NCBI GenBank assembly: GCA_003171295.1
Contig: PMYF01000934.1
Span: 15,992-27,874 of the forward strand
From: Acidobacteriota bacterium
Lineage (GTDB): Bacteria > Acidobacteriota > Terriglobia > UBA7540
DNA: 11,883 nt
Reading direction: 5' to 3'
Shown one piece after another: positions 6,067-11,883 of the stretch (its first letter is position 1; every line of letters starts with the position of its first letter). A model generated the notes under the pieces. That model saw only the letters and a program-made list of their open reading frames with translations, searched no databases and was not told where the DNA came from. The position numbers and the translations under genes were made by a program.

Positions 6067-7404
6067 CTACCGTGGTTTTCCTTGCAGATAAGTAACCACT
6101 GCGGAAGTCAAGTCCGCCTCACCTTGGGGAGTATAGGGTGAGCTATACGGATTCGGCTCGTAACCTCCCTGGGCAAATGCTGTTTTCGTCGGAAAATAAC
6201 CCAGGAATCCGTTGCAATACCCGTAGTGGAAGGTGAATGGAAACGGAGACTGGTCCCTAATATTCATCGCGATCTCACAGAAGAGTTCTAATGGAGCTGT
6301 CCAGATAGCAATATCTTCATTGATCTGCAGGAACCGGACGGGGATCTGTACGACCGCTGCTCCCGTACTCGTTTTCCGAAGATAATCACTCAGCTCGGGA
6401 GCCCAACCCAAGCTGTCCCTTCTCAAGGGCGTTTCCACTGTCTGCATGCCGAGGGAAAGCCTTACATCCGATGTCGTAGGACCCATCTGCCGATTCGCCT
6501 CGAGGATTCTGTCTCCCAGCAATACCCGAAACTGGCTAAGATGTCCGCTCTCGAAGTTCGGATAGACGCTATAGATCGGAGCCATGTCTCCAGCTGCGCC
6601 TTGAATATAAAGCATGGGAGCACCGAGTTTCTCCTCCACATAATCCGCGACGATTCCGGGTGCATCGCCACTGATGAGCTTGTTTTCTGGCCCCAGGACG
6701 GTTCCATGCATCGCATAGTTTGCAATCAGGGCCAGAAGCGTGCCGTCAGCCCTCTCCAGACGAAGGAGTCCAATCCTGCGGTCCGCCGGGCCATCCGGGT
6801 TCAACCCCAGGAAAACCGGTCCCTCGACATCCCGCGCGCGGCGGTTAATATTGGCCAGGGAGAAGCCCCACCCCACTCCGAGGCGAGCGGGTTCTAATTT
6901 GGCGCGGGCTTGCTTAATCCCTTCGATCAACTCCTTCTCCACGCGAGCCGAATACTCTTTATTGGATTCGTGTTGGTAGCGATCAGGCATAAGGGCGCCA
7001 TCCAGGCCTGGCGGCCCGACTTCCGGGGCCGCGTGCGTATGCGTAACGATCCACCACACTTGCAGGGGCTTGATGCCGGTCTGCTTTTCGAGTTCGCGCA
7101 TAATCTGGTCATAAAACGCAGGAGAAATCTCAGCGATGTCGGTCGATATGAGGAAAAACTGTGTCTTCCCGTCGTCCATGGCGACAATGCGATGATAAAG
7201 CCGGTCGTGGACACCTGTGGATTGCCGGGGACCATAGCCGCATAGCCACTGGCTTGTCTCCGGTGTAATGTCCGTCTTGACCACAGAGGCTCGGAAACCA
7301 ACCGCGGCTGCGTTGGTCAAAGACCAAGCCGCAGCCATCAAGAACCCTACAACTGTGGTCCTCAGCCCCCGCAACCGCCCGCCCACCTGCAATCCCGGTA
7401 ACAT
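6067..7404 (-). CDS. Secreted neutral/alkaline ceramidase-family protein
   Basis: Length is 445 residues from the ATG at 7404. That start is chosen because AAGGAGGA lies six bases upstream and it opens directly with a signal peptide (RLRGLRTTVVGFLMAAAWSLTNAAA, cleaved near residue 34); the longer open frame to 7479 adds 25 residues with neither feature. Mature protein: FRASVVKTDITPE (38-50), GYGPRQSTGVHDRLYHRIVAM, FFLISTDIAEI, then the zinc-site motif THTHAAPE (H122, H124) and NYAMHGTVLG (H233), typical of the ceramidase N-terminal domain. In characterised neutral ceramidases the nucleophilic Ser lies in a GDVSPN motif; here the matching place reads GDMAP (272-276), with Ala for Ser. The protein is also shorter than classical enzymes (about 640-700 residues) and lacks the C-terminal domain. 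It is therefore probably a hydrolase with another mechanism or substrate. Confidence 0.8.
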   Translation of the reverse strand: MLPGLQVGGRLRGLRTTVVGFLMAAAWSLTNAAAVGFRASVVKTDITPETSQWLCGYGPRQSTGVHDRLYHRIVAMDDGKTQFFLISTDIAEISPAFYDQIMRELEKQTGIKPLQVWWIVTHTHAAPEVGPPGLDGALMPDRYQHESNKEYSARVEKELIEGIKQARAKLEPARLGVGWGFSLANINRRARDVEGPVFLGLNPDGPADRRIGLLRLERADGTLLALIANYAMHGTVLGPENKLISGDAPGIVADYVEEKLGAPMLYIQGAAGDMAPIYSVYPNFESGHLSQFRVLLGDRILEANRQMGPTTSDVRLSLGMQTVETPLRRDSLGWAPELSDYLRKTSTGAAVVQIPVRFLQINEDIAIWTAPLELFCEIAMNIRDQSPFPFTFHYGYCNGFLGYFPTKTAFAQGGYEPNPYSSPYTPQGEADLTSAVVTYLQGKPR

Positions 7405-7410
7405 ATTGAA

Positions 7411-7418
7411 TCCTCCTT
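7411..7418 (-). promoter_or_regulatory. Strong ribosome-binding site that fixes the start of the ceramidase-family gene
   Basis: AAGGAGGA on the minus strand, six bases before ATG 7404, is nearly a perfect anti-16S match and decides the start against the upstream ATG at 7479. Confidence 0.85.
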
Positions 7419-7655
7419 GCGACTCGAGCTTTACCATCATTATTGGCTTTAGGTCGGAAACTGCCCTCGGACTCGCCATCTCACGGGTAGATTCGCCCTT
7501 TTGGACTTGGTTACCACATCAAATGTCCGAGTTAATTAGCACGCAATGTGTCCGCTTAACGCAGAATTCCAGTAGAGCTAATCGGAACTGTCTAGGTATG
7601 GCCCTGGGGTACGTGATCTCCACTAAGTATCCCTCGCCAAACCCGGGGGCATCAC

Positions 7656-7686
7656 GGTTGCAGGCCCCTCAAGGGGGCCTGCAACC
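7656..7686 (-). repeat. Perfect 13-bp inverted repeat (hairpin) after the receptor gene
   Basis: GGTTGCAGGCCCC and its exact reverse complement flank a five-base loop, giving a very stable GC-rich stem 138 bases past the stop of the receptor gene. There is no T-run on either side, so it is not a classical intrinsic terminator. It may protect the receptor mRNA 3' end, slow polymerase, or be part of a structured RNA. Confidence 0.75.
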
Positions 7687-7823
7687 GATTAGAGGCAAGA
7701 ACCGAGCCCTCGTGAGACAGCCGCCCGGTCGGTACCCCGCAATGGCACGGGTGGGGAAACCCACTGCCGGATCTGTCAAACTTCTGCTGCCTCCCCGGTA
7801 GAACGGGGGGATCTCCTCATGGA

Positions 7824-10800
7824 TTAGAACACAAACTTCAAGACAAACTCCATAGCGCGTGGATCGGTCTGGACGTTGGTGATGCGCCCGAACTGGCAGC
7901 CGGCCTGGCGTACGAGATCGGTCTCACCGTTGGGCCCCGCCGGCAGGCAGTAACCCGTGTTCGGGTAACCGAGGTTCTGATGATTCAGCGCGTTGAACAA
8001 CTCCCATCGAAACTGGAAGTAGCGGCTTTCCCCAACGGAGAATTTCTTGCTCAAGGCGGCGTCCAGGTTCCAGAAGCCGGGAGCGAAGAGGCCGGGAATG
8101 ACCGCTCCTGCCGTGCCCCACTGATAAGCCAACGGGGAACTGGGATCGTAATTCGACCAGAAATTCTGGTCCGTGCCGAACGGAGGCGCAAAGGCCGAGG
8201 GATTGATCCAGTGTGCTTGGTTCTGACCGCCCGTTACGGCCTTGGGGTTTCCGACCAGATCGGGCCGGCAGGTGATTTGGTCGCAAGGGCCTGAGACGGA
8301 GATCGGTACGCCGCCTTCTGCGTTGAACGTCCCGCTCAACAGCCAACCGCCGAATGCCCGATTCAACCATGGGCCTTGATTAAGGAAAGCCTTTCCCTTG
8401 CCAAACGGAAGTTCATACGTCGTAGCGAAGTTGAACATCTGGGGAATGTCGTCGACGGCCAGGGCCCGGTCACCCTGGCGATTGTCTGGGTTCTGGTATG
8501 AGCTGGCATAATATGGGATCCCAACGGCCGTCCGCCCGCCCAGGAAGCTACCAATGGAATTTGCCATGCTCACGTGGAACGGGTCAGAGTTTTCGACACC
8601 TGCCTGAGTGACCTTCTCCGAGGAAATCTTCTTGGAGTAAGTGTAGGCGGCAATGAACGTGAACCCGGAAGACATGCGCTTTTGCAAGCGTACGTTGAGT
8701 GCGTTGTAGCTGGTGTTGGCGTCGAAGGCAGGTATCTGGCTGAGGCCCGAGAACGCTGGGTAGGGGGTTAACAGGATGCTCTGCGGCAGCTGGTCGCTAC
8801 CCCAAATGTTGGCTAAAGCCGCAGCGGTTGTCCCGGAATAATAGTTCGTGATTGGAATTGCGTTGTTGATGCTGCTGCGCAACTGGATGCGCTTGCTTGA
8901 AGGGACGTAATCGATGTTTCGGTAAAAGTCCGTGGGCAGATGCGTTGCCTGCTCACCGACATATCCCACGCTGAGGAAAAGATTGCGGGGCAACTCCCGC
9001 TCAATTTCCAGGTCCCACCGCCCCACCATCGGATCGCGGGTGGGTTTTACGAACTGGTAGAGCGTGCTGCCGAGCATGGGGGCTTTCTGGTAGGCCGGGA
9101 GGGTGTTCGTATACGGCGGTGTAGCGAAGGTGCCCACTCCAACGTTCGAAGGCAATAGCGGAAACGCCACGCAAGCTCCGGTGAATGACGCGCATTGGTT
9201 CGGGTAGTAACTGGCGTTCCAGCTGGTTACGGGGAACAGACCGGGGGTATTCCCCAGGCCTTCACCCGGATTGTTCGTTTCATTCGTAACGTCGCTGTAA
9301 AAGACGTCGTAACCGGCGCGAATTACGGTCTTCTTATTGTCATGAAAGGGCGTCCAGGCAATATTCACGCGCGGCGCAAAGTCGTTTTTATTGGCGGGAT
9401 AGTAGTCGTGCCCAAGGGGAATACCGCCGGGTTGTCCTGGATAGAGCACCTGGCCAGGGAGGCCGGTAGCGGGATCCACACATGACGTACAGAACTTGCC
9501 CTGGAGTTGCGCGATTCGATTCTTCGCATAGCCATACAGGTCATAACGGAGGCCGAGACTCAAGGTGAAATTCGGAGTGACACGAAAATCATCCTGGAAA
9601 AAGGCTCCCCAGTAACGCCAGCGGAGGTAGAGAGGTTGCTGATAGCCGGTGCCGGCGCCGTTGGGAACAGCGCCCATCAATAACTCGGCGAGCCCCCCGC
9701 CTCCTCCGAGATACGTGATCGGATTCTCATCCGTGCCCCCGCCGAAGCTCAACGTGGTGGGCACACCGCCCCCCCAGGCGCCGTGTTCCAGCCGGTACAT
9801 CAATCCGGTCTTCAGCGTGTGTTTTCCGCGGACCAAAGTCACGTTATCGTGAAAGGTGTAGGCCTCACTAACCTGGTAAGTGTCGCTCCACGACTGTGTT
9901 CCTATACCTAAGCTGCCTCCGGCAGGCAGGGAGACCGAAAAATAGGGCACAGGATAAAATTGGGGCTGAGTGGGAATCTGCAAGGGGGCGAGTTCTTGCT
10001 CGGTTTCGGAAAGTTTCATAATCCCGTTCAAGGCACCCAAGCTGGCAGCAATGCGTTGGCGGGAGAAGCTGGCCCGGAATTCGTTAATGGTCGTGGGACT
10101 CAACATGTATGTGTTTCCGAAAGCGATGACTTGGCTTTTGGAATCCATCGGGTATGTACCACCATATCCCACCAGGGACATCGGTGCTGACGGGCCGGTC
10201 CAGGGGACGCGGTAAAACCGATACGCGCCGGGATTGTAGAGCCATTCACCGAAGAATTTATTCTTGTCGCTCCATTGATGATCGATTTTGAGGGAGAGGT
10301 TTTGGGATACCTCCGAGTTCCCCACAGTTCCCAGAAAGTTGTCGCACACAGGAAATCCGCCCGCACCCATGGGGCATCCGCTGAGCGGACTGATGTAATT
10401 GGGCGAAGGATAGGAATTGAGAAAATAGAGTGCAATTGGATTGAGGCCCGGGACGGTGCCGTTCGGGGTCTCAATCGTCGCGGGTATCTGGCTTGAAAAA
10501 TTGCAGGTCGCTGCCTTGGGATTCACCGCCAGTCCGCCTACAATAGAACCGGTGCAGCCGCCGGGAGTAATGGGCGTACCGAATGCCGAACGCGCGAAGT
10601 TGCCTTCGCTGTCCGGCCCCACGGTCGAATACGGGTTGTAGATGCCCAATTGGGCAAAGTTTGGGACTTCGCTGAAATCACCTCTGCGCATGGCGGCCGT
10701 AGGAACGGTGAGAGTCTTCGCACCCTGAAGGTGCAGGATGCTTTCGTCATAGGAGAAAAAGAAGAACGTCCGGTTTTTGCCATTGTAGATGTGTGGGATG

Positions 10801-11726
10801 TAGACCGGTCCTCCCAACGTGCCTCCCGCATCGTTGAAGTGGAGCACCCGGGCGGGGAGGATGTGGCCGGTGGTATCAATCGAAGTGAAAGGATTACGCG
10901 CGTTCGTGGCGCTATTGCGCAGATAGTCATAGAGGTCGCCATGGAACGCGTTCGTACCGGATTTCAGCACTACATTGAACACTCCGCCGGCGGTATGGCC
11001 GTATTCCGCGGCAAAAGCGCTAGTGACCGCTTGAAACTGCTCCACCGCATCGGGCGACGGATTCACCACCTCGTTCTCGCCGATGCCGGAAACGTTGAGG
11101 CTGCCATCGACATACCACGCGTTCGCCCCTCCCGAGCCGCCGTTGACTTCAAGGGCGGAGCCCTGCAAGTGGGTGGGGTCGGGCCAGCTCCCGTATTGGC
11201 TGTTAAATCCGAAAGTTGAGCCGGGAGGGCCGGCTTCCGCAGTCACTCCAGGCATCAGAAATACCAGTTGCTGGATGTCGCGCCCAGCCAAGGGGAGCTC
11301 ATTGACAAGAGTCGAACCCACAGTGGTGCTGTAATTGGTGGGAGTGGTCTCGATCTGCGCGACATTAGCAGTTACTTCGATGGCCTGCTGCGTCGCGCCC
11401 AGCTTCAATACAGCATCTAGCTTGATCTCTTTGCCGGCGAGGATCGCGATATCCTTCAGTACCAGCGGGGGAAAGCCGGCAGTGACGAATCTGGCTCGGT
11501 ACAACCCAGGTGTCAGATTTGGCACGAGATAGTACCCCACCCCGTTAGTCTTGGAAGTCGCCACTATGCCTGAATCCACGGACGTAACCGTTACCTCAAC
11601 TCCCGGTACCACGGCCCCCGCGGGATCGGTAACGGTGCCTTCGAGAATGCCTCGATTGATTTGGGCTCCGAGTGGCAACGCCCAAAGTGCAACAGCCAAT
11701 ACGAAAATGATTCTCATGAGCTTCAT
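7824..11726 (-). CDS. TonB-dependent receptor-like outer-membrane protein with carboxypeptidase-regulatory domain (Oar-like)
   Basis: Length is 1300 residues. Signal peptide 1-21 (hydrophobic core ending ALPLGA). Residues about 24-110 are a CarboxypepD-regulatory-like beta-sandwich (GILEGTVTDPAGAVVPGVEV ... YYLVPNLTPGLYRARF). A plug-like region follows from about 115-265, with VNELPLAGRDIQQLVFLMPG (141-160), AWYVDGSLN, and FNVVLKSGTNAFHGDLYDYL. The rest is a long barrel containing repeated aromatic strand motifs and the segment RWELFNALNHQNLG near the end; the last residues, EFVLKFVF, end in Phe as outer-membrane barrels do. This is the form that is strongly expanded in Acidobacteria. The substrate is unknown; glycans or other large polymers are common for the family. 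No clear TonB box is seen. The ATG at 11726 has AAGGGAGG five bases upstream. No SusD-like partner is in the window. Confidence 0.92.
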   Translation of the reverse strand: MKLMRIIFVLAVALWALPLGAQINRGILEGTVTDPAGAVVPGVEVTVTSVDSGIVATSKTNGVGYYLVPNLTPGLYRARFVTAGFPPLVLKDIAILAGKEIKLDAVLKLGATQQAIEVTANVAQIETTPTNYSTTVGSTLVNELPLAGRDIQQLVFLMPGVTAEAGPPGSTFGFNSQYGSWPDPTHLQGSALEVNGGSGGANAWYVDGSLNVSGIGENEVVNPSPDAVEQFQAVTSAFAAEYGHTAGGVFNVVLKSGTNAFHGDLYDYLRNSATNARNPFTSIDTTGHILPARVLHFNDAGGTLGGPVYIPHIYNGKNRTFFFFSYDESILHLQGAKTLTVPTAAMRRGDFSEVPNFAQLGIYNPYSTVGPDSEGNFARSAFGTPITPGGCTGSIVGGLAVNPKAATCNFSSQIPATIETPNGTVPGLNPIALYFLNSYPSPNYISPLSGCPMGAGGFPVCDNFLGTVGNSEVSQNLSLKIDHQWSDKNKFFGEWLYNPGAYRFYRVPWTGPSAPMSLVGYGGTYPMDSKSQVIAFGNTYMLSPTTINEFRASFSRQRIAASLGALNGIMKLSETEQELAPLQIPTQPQFYPVPYFSVSLPAGGSLGIGTQSWSDTYQVSEAYTFHDNVTLVRGKHTLKTGLMYRLEHGAWGGGVPTTLSFGGGTDENPITYLGGGGGLAELLMGAVPNGAGTGYQQPLYLRWRYWGAFFQDDFRVTPNFTLSLGLRYDLYGYAKNRIAQLQGKFCTSCVDPATGLPGQVLYPGQPGGIPLGHDYYPANKNDFAPRVNIAWTPFHDNKKTVIRAGYDVFYSDVTNETNNPGEGLGNTPGLFPVTSWNASYYPNQCASFTGACVAFPLLPSNVGVGTFATPPYTNTLPAYQKAPMLGSTLYQFVKPTRDPMVGRWDLEIERELPRNLFLSVGYVGEQATHLPTDFYRNIDYVPSSKRIQLRSSINNAIPITNYYSGTTAAALANIWGSDQLPQSILLTPYPAFSGLSQIPAFDANTSYNALNVRLQKRMSSGFTFIAAYTYSKKISSEKVTQAGVENSDPFHVSMANSIGSFLGGRTAVGIPYYASSYQNPDNRQGDRALAVDDIPQMFNFATTYELPFGKGKAFLNQGPWLNRAFGGWLLSGTFNAEGGVPISVSGPCDQITCRPDLVGNPKAVTGGQNQAHWINPSAFAPPFGTDQNFWSNYDPSSPLAYQWGTAGAVIPGLFAPGFWNLDAALSKKFSVGESRYFQFRWELFNALNHQNLGYPNTGYCLPAGPNGETDLVRQAGCQFGRITNVQTDPRAMEFVLKFVF

Positions 11727-11731
11727 TTCGG

Positions 11732-11739
11732 CCTCCCTT
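11732..11739 (-). promoter_or_regulatory. Ribosome-binding site of the receptor gene
   Basis: AAGGGAGG on the minus strand, five bases before ATG 11726. It supports this start over the Met at residue 4. Confidence 0.75.
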
Positions 11740-11754
11740 ATGACTTGGCTATCC

Positions 11755-11775
11755 GCCGAACGTGACCACGTCGGC
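11755..11775. promoter_or_regulatory. Imperfect dyad in the receptor leader (possible operator)
   Basis: GCCGAACGTG and CACGTCGGC form inverted arms around an AC centre, perfect except for one extra A in the left arm. The dyad lies 29-49 bases upstream of the receptor ATG, a usual place for a repressor site or a leader hairpin. Confidence 0.4.
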
Positions 11776-11832
11776 CATCACTTAACCGACACTTCGTGCA
11801 CTCTAGCAGCTTGGAACTTGTGCGTGGCCCCC

Positions 11833-11865
11833 ACTTCGATGTATGGAATCAGATACTTCGATGTA
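11833..11865. promoter_or_regulatory. 11-bp direct repeat with 22-bp period upstream of the receptor gene
   Basis: ACTTCGATGTA occurs exactly twice, at 11833-11843 and 11855-11865. The start-to-start distance of 22 bases is two helical turns, so both copies face the same side of DNA, typical of tandem activator or response-regulator sites. On the minus strand a TTTACA (-35-like) overlaps the outer copy, with a poor CATACA 16 bases on; the promoter call is weak, the repeat itself is certain. Confidence 0.5.
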
Positions 11866-11883
11866 AAATGACGACGGATACTG

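Larger units (their letters stand above)
7405..7823. other. Intergenic region between receptor and ceramidase-family genes
   Basis: There is no gene in these 419 bases. The region holds a strong hairpin (7656-7686), several weaker dyads between 7695 and 7775 (for example GTGGG/CCCAC and ACCGA/TCGGT on the minus strand), and the ribosome-binding site of the gene to the left. Open frames on the + strand here have poor coding character. The promoter of the ceramidase-family gene should lie at about 7450-7600. Confidence 0.5.

Noticed and set aside
7720..7775. Resemblance on the minus strand (CCATTGC, GCGGGGTACCGA) to the 3' part of a c-di-GMP (GEMM) riboswitch
   Set aside because: The 5' half and conserved core (GGGACGCAAAGC-like) are absent, and the position is far from the downstream start; chance similarity.
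10650..11219. Long + strand open frame opposite the receptor gene
   Set aside because: It is an antisense shadow of the high-GC receptor gene, which has clear domains, signal peptide and ribosome-binding site.
1..11883. CRISPR array, rRNA genes, toxin-antitoxin pair
   Set aside because: No regularly spaced repeats, no rRNA-like sequence, and no small paired genes with such signatures were seen.

Overview
The window looks like a soil-type Acidobacteria chromosome, probably Bryobacterales/Solibacter-like. This is inferred from gene content: a 1300-residue Oar-like TonB-dependent receptor with an N-terminal carboxypeptidase-regulatory domain, a secreted PHP hydrolase of the CehA/McbA type, a secreted protein of the neutral-ceramidase family and a URO-D-like protein, all moderately GC-rich. 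No marker gene fixes the taxon.

Bases 1-2383 (+ strand) are a nested set of mobile elements of which only the 3' halves are in view. From the outside in: the C-terminal part of a DDE integrase-core transposase (2040-2383); a group II intron (intron 2) inserted in it, seen as the C-terminal half of its reverse transcriptase (1395-1953), domain V (about 1969-2002) and domain VI ending near 2039; and a second group II intron (intron 1) inserted in the RT gene of intron 2 directly after the YADD catalytic motif, seen as a nearly complete RT/maturase (3-1230), domain V (1244-1279) and an enlarged domain VI ending at 1394. Both intron 3' ends are placed by structure and by the way the exon reading frame resumes. 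Both RT genes carry frameshifts, so the nest appears to be decaying.

Bases 2384-11883 carry four good genes, all on the minus strand: URO-D-like protein (2624-3715), secreted PHP-domain hydrolase (3944-4960), secreted ceramidase-family protein (6067-7404) and TonB-dependent receptor-like protein (7824-11726). The intergenic gaps are 228, about 1100 and 419 bases, so they are probably separate transcription units, although receptor, ceramidase-family protein and PHP hydrolase may share a role in uptake and breakdown of an envelope or lipid-like substrate (inference). The three exported proteins have clear Shine-Dalgarno sequences and signal peptides.

The 1.1 kb gap at 4961-6066 is a scar: it holds the 5' half of a tRNA with a CAU anticodon whose 3' half is ruined, short repeats of the kind seen near integrase attachment sites, and a 51-residue coding remnant that continues in frame past the stop of the ceramidase-family gene. 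The 7405-7823 gap contains a perfect 13-bp hairpin and other potential RNA structure. Upstream of the receptor are an 11-bp direct repeat with a 22-bp period and a dyad, both operator-like.
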